Assembly (NCBI RefSeq): GCF_029963765.1
Contig: NZ_JALBYU010000013.1
Location: 107,130 to 171,129 of the forward strand
Direction: 5' to 3'
DNA from: Pseudomonas sp. UYIF39
Lineage (GTDB): Bacteria; Pseudomonadota; Gammaproteobacteria; Pseudomonadales; Pseudomonadaceae
Length of the DNA stretch: 64,000 bases
The position numbers and the translations under genes are program-made. The notes beneath the pieces were generated by a model that made no database searches, had not been told where the DNA came from, and worked only from the letters and a program-made list of their open reading frames with translations. Positions 44,515 through 53,412 of this stretch are shown here, piece by piece (the first letter of the stretch is position 1; the number at the start of each line of letters is the position of its first letter).

Positions 44515-45137
44515 ATTATCAAATCAACCCTCGCCAGCAGCTCGTCACCCCGGAGTTGCTCAACGCCTACCGGTCGATCCCTTCGTCAACCATCGGCCAT
44601 TTTTCCGATCGGGGTTTCCTGCGGGGGATCAAGCCGTTGTTCAACGACATCCGCATGATCGGCAACGTCGTCACCGTCAAAGTCTTCCCGCCCGATGGCA
44701 GCATTTTGCGTGAAGCGCTGTTGCTGAGTGAGCCGGGCGACGTGCTGGTGATCGAATGTGTGGGCGACGAGGAGTGTGGCTGTTGGGGCGAACTGCGCAC
44801 CCTGGCCGGTCTGATCAAAGGGTTGGCCGGGGTGGTGGTGTCGGGTGCCGTCACGGATGTCAGTGCATTGCGTCGCCATGGGTTGCCGATCTTTTGTCGG
44901 GACGTCAGTGCGTACACGACTCGCGGTATTGGCGCCCGTGGGGAGGTCAATCGGTCGATCAATATGGGCGGGGTTCAGGTGCAGCCGGGGGACCTGGCCA
45001 TTGGTGATGATGACGGTGTCTTCATCCTCGATGCCCGGCGTGCGGCCGAGCTGCTGCCTGAGTTACTGGCCAAAGAAGAAATCGACGAACGGCGCCGCGC
45101 GGAATTCCTGCAGAGACTCGACGCTCGGCTGACCTGA
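44511..45137 (+). CDS. RraA-family protein (aldolase/decarboxylase-like)
   Basis: 208 residues with the RraA fold: ELRTLAGLIKGLAGVVVSGAVTD, LPIFCRDVSAYTTRG, VQVQPGDLAIGDDDGVFIL. Enzymatic members (hydroxymethylglutarate aldolase, oxaloacetate decarboxylase) use an Arg-Asp pair; here the Arg position is Thr115 while Asp116 and Glu94 remain. So neither standard enzymatic function nor RNase E control can be assumed. ATG at 44511 overlaps the reductase stop and has GGGGAA 7 bases upstream. Placement suggests a role in oxo-acid supply for the siderophore, unproven. Confidence 0.8.
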   Translation: MNYQINPRQQLVTPELLNAYRSIPSSTIGHFSDRGFLRGIKPLFNDIRMIGNVVTVKVFPPDGSILREALLLSEPGDVLVIECVGDEECGCWGELRTLAGLIKGLAGVVVSGAVTDVSALRRHGLPIFCRDVSAYTTRGIGARGEVNRSINMGGVQVQPGDLAIGDDDGVFILDARRAAELLPELLAKEEIDERRRAEFLQRLDARLT

Positions 45138-45191
45138 AACTGTTATCTGCTCATCGATTTGTTGCAGCGCAATGCGGCAATCCTTTGATTC

Positions 45192-45304
45192 TTCGGTCAG
45201 AATTTTGTAACTGGTTGTTTGCCGCAAGCGCAGAAACCTTTAAAGTTAACCTTTCGGTCAGCTTTGCACTGTCAACACAGCCCTTTGAATCGTCGAAAAG
45301 GGCT
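45192..45304. promoter_or_regulatory. Control region of the molybdenum hydroxylase operon
   Basis: TTCGGTCAG occurs at 45192-45200 and again at about 45253-45261, and a perfect eight-pair hairpin AGCCCTTT/AAAGGGCT lies at 45279-45286 and 45297-45304, some 70 bases before the start codon. The repeats could be activator sites and the hairpin the end of a short leader; no known riboswitch recognised. Confidence 0.35.
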
Positions 45305-45372
45305 TCTGCAAGACTCGAGATCCCCAGAACATAACCAGAAGGGCGGACCCATAACCGCCCAGAGGATGATCC

Positions 45373-48204
45373 ATGTCCAACCGTGATATATCCCGGCGCT
45401 CGTTCCTACAGGGCGGGCTGGTGGCGGGTGTGAGCGTCACACTTACACCGCTCAGCAGTCAGGCGCTGGCAGCCCTGATGGAAAATAGCGTGACCGTGCC
45501 GTCCGAGCAGTGGCTCGGCAACAATGGCAAGGCACGCTCGCGTAACGATGCCTTGTCGAAGGTCTGCGGCAGCAAAGTCTTTGCCCGCGACATCCGCGCC
45601 AAGGACATGCCGGGCTGGCCCCAGCAACAGGGCCACGCCATGTTGCTGAAAACCATCAAGGCCGACCGCATCTACGCAGGGTACGACCTGGCGTGGCTCG
45701 GCGCCGAGTTGCAACCGGACCGCATCGTCACCGCCGCCGACCTGGACAAGGACGGCATCGTCTTCCCGGAAGAGCACGCGCCTGATCCGCTGCTGCCGGA
45801 AGGCAAAGTGCCGATGTTCATCGGTCATCCGGTGGCGATCCTGATCTGGAACGACTTCGAGCGCTTCCGCCAGGCCAAGGCCAAACTCAAATTCAATGAC
45901 AAAGCAATCCGCTACGGCGATATAGCGCCGTTCTACGAAGGCGATCCCTATGGCAGCTTCCGCTACGTGCGCGTCGGCGGCGCGACCTCGGCGGACGAAG
46001 ACGAATTCGCCAGCCTCAAGGATTCGATCCTGTTCCCGATGCTGAAAAACCGTCGTCCGGTGTGGAATTCCCAGCCGGACCTGCACGGCAACCTGACCGA
46101 GCGCGGCCTGTTTTACGCCGACCGGATGAAGCAGCAAATCGACAGCCCGCCAGACAACTGGCTGGTGTTCGACGAGCGCTACAAAACCCCGTCAATCGAA
46201 CCCGCTGCGATGGAGCCGGACAACGGCAACGGCTGGTACGACCCGGCGACCAAGACCCTGCATTTTGTCGTCGCCACCCAGTGCCCACTGGAAGCCGCCA
46301 CCGAAACCGCGAAGATGATCGCGCCGTCGCGTTTCGGCCTGGCCAACCTGAACATGCACCCCGGTTACACCGTGGGTTACGGTTCAAAGGACCACAACAT
46401 CTTCGTCTACTACGCAGCCCTTGCCGCGTTGTACGGCGCCGGCGTGCCGGTGCGTCTGGCCAACGACCGCTACGAGCAATTCCAGAGCGGCATCAAGCGT
46501 CACTCGTTCGACATCCGCTACCAACTGGCGGTGGACAAGACCGATCACAGCTTCAAGATTTTCCGCGCCGAGATGAGCGTCGACGGCGGCGGGCGGATCA
46601 ACTACAGCCCATCGGTGGCGGCGGTTGGTGCCACGGCGGCGCAGTCGATCTACTACATGCCGCAGAACGATTTGCAGGTCACGGCCTATCATTCCCGCGC
46701 CGTTGAGGCCGGGTCGATGCGTGGTTACGGTACGCTGCAAAGCATGGCTTCCACCGAGATGATGGTGGATGAAATTGCCGATCGCCTGGGCATCGACGCC
46801 ATTGCTCTGCGCAAGAAAAACGCCATGGTCTCGGGCATGAAAAACACCCAGGGCGCGGTGCCGGCGGGTGCGTTGCGCCTGCACGAGATTCTCGACAAGG
46901 CGGCCGTTCACGAGGTCTGGAAAAACCGCGACGCGATCAAAAAACAACGCGAAGCGCAGGACCCGGATCACTGGTACGGCGTCGGTTTTGCGATTTGCCA
47001 GAAAGACTTCGGCACCGGTTCCGAAGCGCCGATGGCCAGCATCGAATTCACCGCCGAGGGCCACGTGACCCTGCGCCATATCGGCATCGAAATCGGCACC
47101 GGCATGTCCACCTCTCAAGCCTTGGTCGTAGCCGATTTCCTCGGCGTTCCGGCAACTGAAGTGAAGACCGGCGAAACCGAATGGAAAGAGTTGCAACTCA
47201 CCAGCGGTGGCAACCCTTACATCATGAGCCAGGCTGAGCAGGACAGCTTGCTGCGCAACCCGCGCTGGGTCGGCAAATTGGCCTCGGCCTCGTCGGCGAC
47301 CAACTCCGCTTACTACTTCAGCCATGCCACCCGTGAAGCGGCGCGCGTGCTGTTCAATCACGGCTTGTGGCCGGCGGCGTTGCAGATCTGGGGCCAGGGA
47401 CCTTACGGCGGCCAGGCCAACCCTTACGTGGTGCGCCGCGAGGACGCGCATTGGGTCGACGGCAAACTCACCGCCAACGGCATGCAACCGCTGAGCTTCG
47501 AACAGCTGGCCAAAAACGCCCACGAAAAGGGGCTGGTGACCGGCGCCACCGTGCACGGTTTCAACCGGTGGAGCTGGGCCGAGGCCGATTTCAGCATCGA
47601 CGGCGTGCGTGAACGCCTGCCGCTGGATGGCTTGGCCGTGAAGTACGGCGACGGTGCGCCAAACGCGAAGAAGGCGCAGATGACCAGCGCCGGTTTCCAT
47701 CTGCTGGATCGCCAGAACGTGCACTACCCGGACACCCAGTTGAACAACGCGGCGGTGACTTACTACAGCCCGGTCGCGACGCTGGTGGAATTGAAAGTGA
47801 ACAAGGGCTCCGCCGAAGTACAAGTGCTCAACCATCACTCGTGGGTCGAGTGCGGTCGGGTGCTGGTGGAAGAACTGGTCAAAGGTCAGCTCGAAGGCGG
47901 GATCGCCATGGGCATCGGCCATGCGTTGATGGAAGAGATGCCGCTGTACGAAGGTGGGCCGGGGGAGGGTGACTGGAACTTCAACCGATACCGCTTGCCG
48001 ATGGCGCGACACGTTGCGGTCTGGAAACAGACGGCGGAGATCCTGCCGCCGTTGTCGCCGAGCGATCCATCGAAGGGCATCGCCGAAGTGGTGATGATCC
48101 CGGTGGTCGGTGCCATCGGCAACGCCGTGGCCCACGCCATCGGTAAACGCGTTCGCGACCTGCCTATCACTTCTGCTCGCATCAAGGAGGCCCTCAATGG
48201 CTAA
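45373..48204 (+). CDS. Molybdenum-cofactor hydroxylase large subunit (isoquinoline 1-oxidoreductase/aldehyde dehydrogenase type)
   Basis: 943 residues. Twin-arginine signal at the start (SRRSFLQGGLVAG) for export of the folded enzyme. Xanthine-oxidase-family domains follow: VCGSKVFARDIR, the molybdopterin-contact regions GYGSKDHNIFVYYAA, EAGSMRGYGTLQ, and the C-terminal Glu in SKGIAEVVMIPVVGAIGNAV where the family base usually sits. Subunit order and the downstream cytochrome match the IorB/AldH-like periplasmic enzymes of Pseudomonas that pass electrons to cytochrome c. Substrate (aldehyde or N-heterocycle) not predictable. Confidence 0.88.
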   Translation: MSNRDISRRSFLQGGLVAGVSVTLTPLSSQALAALMENSVTVPSEQWLGNNGKARSRNDALSKVCGSKVFARDIRAKDMPGWPQQQGHAMLLKTIKADRIYAGYDLAWLGAELQPDRIVTAADLDKDGIVFPEEHAPDPLLPEGKVPMFIGHPVAILIWNDFERFRQAKAKLKFNDKAIRYGDIAPFYEGDPYGSFRYVRVGGATSADEDEFASLKDSILFPMLKNRRPVWNSQPDLHGNLTERGLFYADRMKQQIDSPPDNWLVFDERYKTPSIEPAAMEPDNGNGWYDPATKTLHFVVATQCPLEAATETAKMIAPSRFGLANLNMHPGYTVGYGSKDHNIFVYYAALAALYGAGVPVRLANDRYEQFQSGIKRHSFDIRYQLAVDKTDHSFKIFRAEMSVDGGGRINYSPSVAAVGATAAQSIYYMPQNDLQVTAYHSRAVEAGSMRGYGTLQSMASTEMMVDEIADRLGIDAIALRKKNAMVSGMKNTQGAVPAGALRLHEILDKAAVHEVWKNRDAIKKQREAQDPDHWYGVGFAICQKDFGTGSEAPMASIEFTAEGHVTLRHIGIEIGTGMSTSQALVVADFLGVPATEVKTGETEWKELQLTSGGNPYIMSQAEQDSLLRNPRWVGKLASASSATNSAYYFSHATREAARVLFNHGLWPAALQIWGQGPYGGQANPYVVRREDAHWVDGKLTANGMQPLSFEQLAKNAHEKGLVTGATVHGFNRWSWAEADFSIDGVRERLPLDGLAVKYGDGAPNAKKAQMTSAGFHLLDRQNVHYPDTQLNNAAVTYYSPVATLVELKVNKGSAEVQVLNHHSWVECGRVLVEELVKGQLEGGIAMGIGHALMEEMPLYEGGPGEGDWNFNRYRLPMARHVAVWKQTAEILPPLSPSDPSKGIAEVVMIPVVGAIGNAVAHAIGKRVRDLPITSARIKEALNG

Positions 48205-48736
48205 CCGTCCGCTTCAGCTGACCCTCAACGGTCAATCCGTCGGCCCGGTGGACATCCCTGATGACCTGCCGATGATCGACTACCTGCACGAATACAAAAA
48301 CCTTACCGGCTCGCGCCTCGGCTGCGGACAGGGTATCTGCCATGCCTGTGTGGTGATCGTAGATAACCCGGACGGCACCAGCGAAGAAGTGCGCACCTGC
48401 ATCACTGGCGCACATTACTTCGAAGGTAAAAAAGTGCGGACCATCGAAGGCCATGCGACCCGCGATGAGCAGGGCAAGGTCACCGCGCTGAACCCGATCC
48501 AGCAGCGTTTCGTCGATGAATTCGCTTTCCAGTGCAGCTATTGCGCGCCGGGCTTCGTGAATGCGGCGACTGTGTTGGTGGAAAAACTTCAGCGTCAGCC
48601 GATCGTTAAAAGTCAGCTGGAAAAAGTCATCGAGGACAGCCTCGGTCACCACATCTGCCGCTGCACCGGCTACGTGCGCTACTACAGCGCGACGCGCAAC
48701 GTGCTGACCGATCTCGGCCTGGTCAAGGAGGGTTAA
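48197..48736 (+). CDS. 2Fe-2S small subunit of the molybdenum hydroxylase
   Basis: 179 residues with two 2Fe-2S clusters: plant-ferredoxin-type cysteines in SRLGCGQGICHACVV and a later Cys (RTCITG), then the helical cluster in FQCSYCAPGF and HHICRCTGYVRYY. Overlaps the large subunit by 8 bases. It lacks a signal peptide and is presumably carried through Tat by the large subunit. Confidence 0.92.
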   Translation: MANRPLQLTLNGQSVGPVDIPDDLPMIDYLHEYKNLTGSRLGCGQGICHACVVIVDNPDGTSEEVRTCITGAHYFEGKKVRTIEGHATRDEQGKVTALNPIQQRFVDEFAFQCSYCAPGFVNAATVLVEKLQRQPIVKSQLEKVIEDSLGHHICRCTGYVRYYSATRNVLTDLGLVKEG

Positions 48737-48738
48737 GC

Positions 48739-49974
48739 ATGAAGCATCTACTTTCCCGCCTGGCGTTGGCGGTTGGTCTGGCTGCGCCGGTGTTGCTGGC
48801 TCACGCGGATAATCAGATCAAACGCGGCGAATACCTCGCCCGCGCCGCCGACTGCATGGCCTGCCACACGGCACCGGGCGGCGCGCCTTTCGCGGGCGGA
48901 CTGCCGATCGTCTCGCCGTTCGGCACGATCTACGGCACCAACATCACTCAGAGCAAAGAGCACGGCATCGGTCTGTATAGCGATGACGAGTTCTTCGCCG
49001 CGCTCACCAAAGGCAAGCGCCGGGATGGCGCGAACCTGTACCCGGCGATGCCCTACACCTCGTATCACCTGATGCCTCGTGCAGACTCGGACGCGATTCA
49101 TGCCTATCTGAGAACCGTCGAGCCGATTGAGCGCGCAGCGCCGGTCACCAGCCTGAGCTTTCCGTTCAACGTACGCCTGGGCCTGATGGGCTGGAACTTG
49201 CTCTACGGCAAGGACGTGCAACTCGCGCCCACCGAGGGCAAAAGCGAAGACTTCAAGCGCGGCCAATACATGGTCGAAGTGCTCGGTCACTGCGGCGAGT
49301 GCCATACCCCGCGCGGTCTGCCCGGCGCGATGCAGCAGGACAAACGCCTGACCGGTGGCCTGCTCAATGGCTATCTGGCACCGAGCCTGCTGGCCAATGA
49401 TCTGGCGGCGCGGGGCTGGAATCATCAGGACCTGAGCTCGTTCCTCAAGCACGGCATGAGCGCCCAAGGCACGATGTTCAACGAGATGTTCCCGGTGTTC
49501 CACAACAGCACCCAAGACCTCAACGACCCGGACCTGGCGGCGATGGCCACTTACCTGCTCGGCGATCAACCGCCCGCAGCGAAGGTGCTGACCGAAGTGC
49601 CCCTGGACAACATGAGACCAAGCGCCCAGCGCGGTCGTCAGGATTACCTGAACGTTTGCGCCGGTTGCCACGCGCCAAATGGCGAGGGCAAGCCGCACAT
49701 CGCAGTGGCCATGCGCGGCAACACCACGTTGCGCCTGGAAGATCCGCGCAACTTGCTGCGGGTGATCGAGGACGGCATCGGCGAGCAGAAATTCGCCGGG
49801 TTCGAACGCATGCAACCGATGCCGGGCTTTGCCGACAAGCTCAGTCACGAGCAACTGACCGATCTGCTCAACTATCTGCGTCAGGGTTGGGGTGGTCAGG
49901 CGAGTGAGCTGGCGGTCAGCGATGTGCAGAAGCTGCAAGCGGATGCTCCGACCGCCGAGCACAAGGCGCACTGA
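48739..49974 (+). CDS. Three-haem cytochrome c subunit
   Basis: 411 residues: Sec signal peptide (MKHLLSRLALAVGLAAPVLLAHA) and three haem-c sites, CMACH near residue 33, CGECH near 185 and CAGCH near 307. Similar to membrane-associated cytochrome subunits of periplasmic dehydrogenases (AdhB type), which take electrons from the molybdenum enzyme to the respiratory chain. Starts 2 bases after the small-subunit stop. Confidence 0.92.
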   Translation: MKHLLSRLALAVGLAAPVLLAHADNQIKRGEYLARAADCMACHTAPGGAPFAGGLPIVSPFGTIYGTNITQSKEHGIGLYSDDEFFAALTKGKRRDGANLYPAMPYTSYHLMPRADSDAIHAYLRTVEPIERAAPVTSLSFPFNVRLGLMGWNLLYGKDVQLAPTEGKSEDFKRGQYMVEVLGHCGECHTPRGLPGAMQQDKRLTGGLLNGYLAPSLLANDLAARGWNHQDLSSFLKHGMSAQGTMFNEMFPVFHNSTQDLNDPDLAAMATYLLGDQPPAAKVLTEVPLDNMRPSAQRGRQDYLNVCAGCHAPNGEGKPHIAVAMRGNTTLRLEDPRNLLRVIEDGIGEQKFAGFERMQPMPGFADKLSHEQLTDLLNYLRQGWGGQASELAVSDVQKLQADAPTAEHKAH

Positions 49975-49975
49975 C

Positions 49976-50947
49976 ATGCAGCATCTCGATCTGCTGGTTG
50001 TGCGCCGGGCGTTGGAATGGTCGTCGGCGGGTCAACGGGTGTGGTTGTGCACGGTGCTCGCCACTTACGGCTCGGCACCGCGTGCGCCGGGGTCGCTGCT
50101 GGCTGTGAACGCTGATGGACAATGGATCGGTTCGCTGTCCGGTGGCTGTGTTGAGGAAGATTTCCTGGAACGCGTCGCCGAGGGTGCATTCTCTGAGGCC
50201 GTCAACGTTGTCCGTTATGGCGAAGGTGATGACCCGCGCTCCCGAGTGAGCCTGCCCTGTGGCGGTGTGCTCGATGTGCTGGTGGAGAAGCTTGAACCTG
50301 ATTGTGAGGTTCAGGCGCATCTGCGGGAACTGGAGTCGGCGTTGCTGGGTCAGCGTCGGCTGATCCGTGAAGTTGATCTGGCCAGCGGTGCGCGTAATGT
50401 GTTCGCAGACAGCGAGCAGGGGGCGCGCATCGAGCGTGAGATCGACCGGGTACGTGTACGGATCGGCGCGGCTCAGCGGTTGCTGCTGGCGGGGTATTCC
50501 AGTGTCGCCCAGGCCTGCGCGGAGTTTGCCGTGGGTTTGGGGTTCGAGGTGATCCTGTGCGATCCCCGCGATGAAGTGCTGGAAGGCGTGGTGCTCAACA
50601 ACGTCGAGATTCGCCGCCAACTGCCGTCGGTGTTCATCGCCGACGGCGGCTGTCACAGCGACACGGCGGTGGTGGCGTTGACCCACGATCCGCGGATTGA
50701 TGATTTGGCGATGATGGAAGCCGTGCGCACCGATGCGTTTTATATCGGCGTGATGGGCTCGATGCAGACGTCGCAAAAACGCTTTGAGCGGTTGCGCAGG
50801 ATTGGCGGGTTGGGGGATGTGGAGTTGGCGCGGATTCATGCGCCGATTGGCCTGAACCTGGGCAGCAAGACGCCAGCAGAAATTGCCTTGGCCGTACTCG
50901 CCGACATCCTGCGCATCCGCAGCGGCATCCCGCGGGATCGACTCTAA
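49976..50947 (+). CDS. XdhC-family molybdenum cofactor maturation protein
   Basis: 323 residues: N-terminal XdhC/CoxI domain (TYGSAPRAPGSLLAV, GSLSGGCVEEDF) and C-terminal Rossmann domain (LLLAGYSSVAQACAEFAVGLGFEVILCDPRDE, YIGVMGSMQTSQKR). XdhC proteins bind and sulfurate the cofactor before insertion. Begins one base after the cytochrome stop, so it matures the enzyme encoded just upstream. Confidence 0.9.
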   Translation: MQHLDLLVVRRALEWSSAGQRVWLCTVLATYGSAPRAPGSLLAVNADGQWIGSLSGGCVEEDFLERVAEGAFSEAVNVVRYGEGDDPRSRVSLPCGGVLDVLVEKLEPDCEVQAHLRELESALLGQRRLIREVDLASGARNVFADSEQGARIEREIDRVRVRIGAAQRLLLAGYSSVAQACAEFAVGLGFEVILCDPRDEVLEGVVLNNVEIRRQLPSVFIADGGCHSDTAVVALTHDPRIDDLAMMEAVRTDAFYIGVMGSMQTSQKRFERLRRIGGLGDVELARIHAPIGLNLGSKTPAEIALAVLADILRIRSGIPRDRL

Positions 50948-50957
50948 CGCCATCCCC

Positions 50958-50982
50958 CTGTGGGAGCGGCTTGCTCCCACAG
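50958..50982. repeat. Short REP-like palindrome
   Basis: CTGTGGGAGC and GCTCCCACAG form a ten-pair stem around a five-base loop between convergent genes; same family as the REP at 7831 but a single compact hairpin. It could also act as a bidirectional terminator. Confidence 0.75.
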
Positions 50983-50997
50983 GATTTGTGGTGTCTG

Positions 50998-52281
50998 TCA
51001 GTACCCGAACTTATCCCGCAATCCGTAATACCAGGCACCCAACGCCGCAAACGGCGTGCGCAGCAGTTGTCCACCCGGAAACGGGTAGTGCGGCAAATCC
51101 GCAAACGCATCAAAACGCTCAGCCTGACCACGCAACGCTTCGGCCAGCACCTTGCCCGCCAGGTGCGTGTAAGTCACGCCGTGGCCGCTGCAACCCTGGG
51201 AGTAGTAAATGTTGTCGCCCAGCCGCCCGACCTGCGGAAGACGCGACAGTGTAAGCAGGAAATTTCCGGTCCAGGCGTAATCAATCTTCACGTCTTTCAG
51301 TTGCGGGAAAGCCTTGAGCATCTTCGGCCGAATGATCGCCTCGATATTCGCCGGGTCCCGCGCGCCATACACCACGCCACCGCCGAAGACCAAACGCTTG
51401 TCCCCGGTCAGGCGGTAGTAATCGAGCAGGTAATTGCAGTCTTCAACGCAGTAGTCCTGCGGCAACAGACTCTTGGCTAGCGCATCGCCCAGCGGTTCGG
51501 TGGTGATCACCTGAGTTCCGCACGGCATCGACTTGGCCGCCAGTTCCGGCACCAGATTGCCGAGGTAGGCATTGCCCGCGACGATGATGAACTTGGTCCG
51601 GACCTTACCCTGTGGCGTATGCACCACCGGATTCGCACCGCGCTCGATGCGCACCGCCGGCGACTGTTCATAAATGGTGCCGCCCAGCGACTCGATAGCT
51701 GCGGCTTCGCCCAGTACCAGGTTCAGCGGATGAATGTGCCCGCCGCTCATGTCGAGCATGCCGCCGATGTACTGATCGCAAGCGACCACTTCACGGATGC
51801 GACGCTGATCCATCAGTTCAAGCTGCGTGTGACCGAACCGCTCCCACAGACGCTTTTGGGATTCCAGATGGCCCATCTGCTTGGCGGTAATGGCGGCGAA
51901 TACACCACCGTCCTTCAAGTCGCACTGGATATTATATTTGGCAACCCGCTCACGAATGATCCGGCCACCTTCGAACGCCATCTGCCCCAGCAACTGAGCC
52001 TGCTTGGGCCCGACACTGCGCTCGATCACATCGATGTCGCGGCTATAACTGTTAACGATCTGGCCACCGTTACGCCCCGACGCACCAAACCCTACCTTCG
52101 CCGCCTCCAGCACCGTGACCTTAAAGCCGTTCTCCAGCAGAAACAGGGCAGAGGACAGCCCGGTGTAACCGGCACCGATCACACAGACATCAGTCTCTAC
52201 GTCATCCTGCAAGGCCGGGCGCGGCGGAACCGCATTGGCCGATGCCGCGTAATAGGACTCTGGGTAAGGTGTGTTCGCCAT
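50998..52281 (-). CDS. FAD-dependent amine oxidase (gamma-glutamylputrescine oxidase-like)
   Basis: 427 residues, DadA/PuuB family. N-terminal dinucleotide motif TDVCVIGAGYTGLSSALFLLENGFKV (from about residue 31), KVGFGASGRNGGQI contacting FAD, and C-terminal GRLGDNIYYSQGCSGHGV. PuuB oxidises gamma-glutamylputrescine in putrescine breakdown; no other puu gene is visible, so the exact amine is unsure. The last gene before the tRNA-Val marking the border of the accessory region. Confidence 0.88.
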   Translation of the reverse strand: MANTPYPESYYAASANAVPPRPALQDDVETDVCVIGAGYTGLSSALFLLENGFKVTVLEAAKVGFGASGRNGGQIVNSYSRDIDVIERSVGPKQAQLLGQMAFEGGRIIRERVAKYNIQCDLKDGGVFAAITAKQMGHLESQKRLWERFGHTQLELMDQRRIREVVACDQYIGGMLDMSGGHIHPLNLVLGEAAAIESLGGTIYEQSPAVRIERGANPVVHTPQGKVRTKFIIVAGNAYLGNLVPELAAKSMPCGTQVITTEPLGDALAKSLLPQDYCVEDCNYLLDYYRLTGDKRLVFGGGVVYGARDPANIEAIIRPKMLKAFPQLKDVKIDYAWTGNFLLTLSRLPQVGRLGDNIYYSQGCSGHGVTYTHLAGKVLAEALRGQAERFDAFADLPHYPFPGGQLLRTPFAALGAWYYGLRDKFGY

Positions 52282-52423
52282 CCTGCAGCCTCTGTTTAAT
52301 ATATTTTACGAGTGCACCGATCCTACCCGAGTTAAAAAACCGCCGCCAGCCACCGGAAAATCTTCTTCGCAGCAGCGAAATTAAATATTTTGCATATTCA
52401 TAGGGTTAGCTCGAAAAAAGGTG

Positions 52424-52451
52424 TTGACACCCCTCCGGAATTCCGTAGAAT
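52424..52451 (+). promoter_or_regulatory. Sigma-70 promoter of tRNA-Val(GAC)
   Basis: TTGACA at 52424-52429, 16-base spacer, TAGAAT at 52446-52451, 13 bases before the tRNA gene. Confidence 0.8.
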
Positions 52452-52464
52452 GCCGCCTCACAGC

Positions 52465-52541
52465 AGGCACGTAGCTCAGTTGGTTAGAGCACCACCTTGA
52501 CATGGTGGGGGTCGTTGGTTCGAGTCCAATCGCGCCTACCA
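52465..52541 (+). tRNA. tRNA-Val(GAC) with an acceptor-stem mismatch
   Basis: 77 bases including CCA; anticodon GAC in CTTGACATG. Acceptor strands AGGCACG and CGCGCCT pair except for A5 opposite C68. T-arm TTGGTTCGAGTCCAA. The likely accessory region starts shortly downstream, fitting use of the 3' end as an integration site. Confidence 0.93.
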
Positions 52542-52570
52542 AACAAAATCCGCTCTGCTGGGCGGTCTAG

Positions 52571-52600
52571 AAGGGCTCACCGAAAGGTGGGCCCTTTTTT
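52571..52600 (+). terminator. Rho-independent terminator of tRNA-Val
   Basis: AAGGGCTCACC pairs with GGTGGGCCCTT around GAAA (one G-T pair) and runs into TTTTTT. Confidence 0.92.
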
Positions 52601-52623
52601 GTTGCCTTGAATTCTTGCAGAAC

Positions 52624-52665
52624 GTTCACAAAATAACGGGTTCGTTCACACTGGGCAATGTGAAC
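52624..52665. repeat. Three GTTCACA heptamers at the left edge of the accessory region
   Basis: GTTCACA at 52624-52630 and 52644-52650 (20 bases apart) and its inverse TGTGAAC at 52659-52665. Possible protein-binding sites; see findings. Confidence 0.6.
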
Positions 52666-52695
52666 GCTGGTTTCCGACCTGTGCCTCGTCTGCCC

Positions 52696-53394
52696 TCATA
52701 CAGCCGGGGTCAGGCAATGTTCGTTGAGAGTGATTCCAAGAGTGACGATTTCGTTGTGCATTTCGACTGTGCCTTCCAGTACCTCCTGCACCCAGTAGCT
52801 CTTAAATTCCTTACTGTGATGCTTGAAGGCCGCTACCTCCGCTTCACCTCCAAGATATTCGCCGGTACCCTCTTTGTACTTCTGTGATGGCTTGTGCGAT
52901 ATGAGTTGTCGGTGTTTGAGTGTGTTGCTGAATCCAGCGAGATATCGAAACCAATGGAGCTTCGTTACTCGTGTTATCTCCGTTTTCAGCGGGCTCTTGG
53001 GAAGACGATCACGCACCTTGCTGATGGTGCAATCCTCTATGTATAAGGGCTGGGGGAGTGCGAGGGCGTTAGCTATCTGAGCAAAGATATCAAATGTATT
53101 CCTGGTGATATTGATCGCTGCAATCAGATTCGCTTCGCTGGCGAGCTTAGCCTCCTCGAACTCCTCAAGCTCCTCATCGGTTCCAGCCATCATTGCCGCA
53201 GCAAACATTTTAATTCCGTTCGGATCGTGCTCGGCGTGATATGCATCAAACGCTTTGCGAGCCAGGCTTTTGTGATACTGGTAAATGTGGAGGGAGTGGC
53301 TCACCGAGTCGACGGTGCTTAGCAGCCAATTTTTTTCGGGCTTGGTTGTTCGAATATGTTGCTTCAGTTCTGCTAGTTTCCATGTTCTTCGCAT
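52696..53394 (-). CDS. Helical protein of unknown function, HEPN-like candidate
   Basis: 232 residues, predicted mostly alpha-helical, not recognised. A basic-polar stretch WFRYLAGFSNTLKHRQ (residues 148-163) holds R150, N157 and H161, resembling the helix-borne R..N..KH pattern of some HEPN-type RNases, but the spacing is not the classical one. It starts 18 bases after the HNH-like gene and is probably co-transcribed. Composition is less G+C-rich than the core genes. Confidence 0.65.
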   Translation of the reverse strand: MRRTWKLAELKQHIRTTKPEKNWLLSTVDSVSHSLHIYQYHKSLARKAFDAYHAEHDPNGIKMFAAAMMAGTDEELEEFEEAKLASEANLIAAINITRNTFDIFAQIANALALPQPLYIEDCTISKVRDRLPKSPLKTEITRVTKLHWFRYLAGFSNTLKHRQLISHKPSQKYKEGTGEYLGGEAEVAAFKHHSKEFKSYWVQEVLEGTVEMHNEIVTLGITLNEHCLTPAV

Positions 53395-53412
53395 GGTTGC
53401 TCCTTTTGCTGT

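Noticed and set aside
45279..45304. Molybdenum-cofactor riboswitch
   Set aside because: Only one short hairpin is visible; the multi-stem Moco aptamer pattern is not.
46384..48135. Minus-strand open frame of 583 codons opposite the molybdenum hydroxylase
   Set aside because: Antisense shadow; Arg/His-rich composition and no start context.
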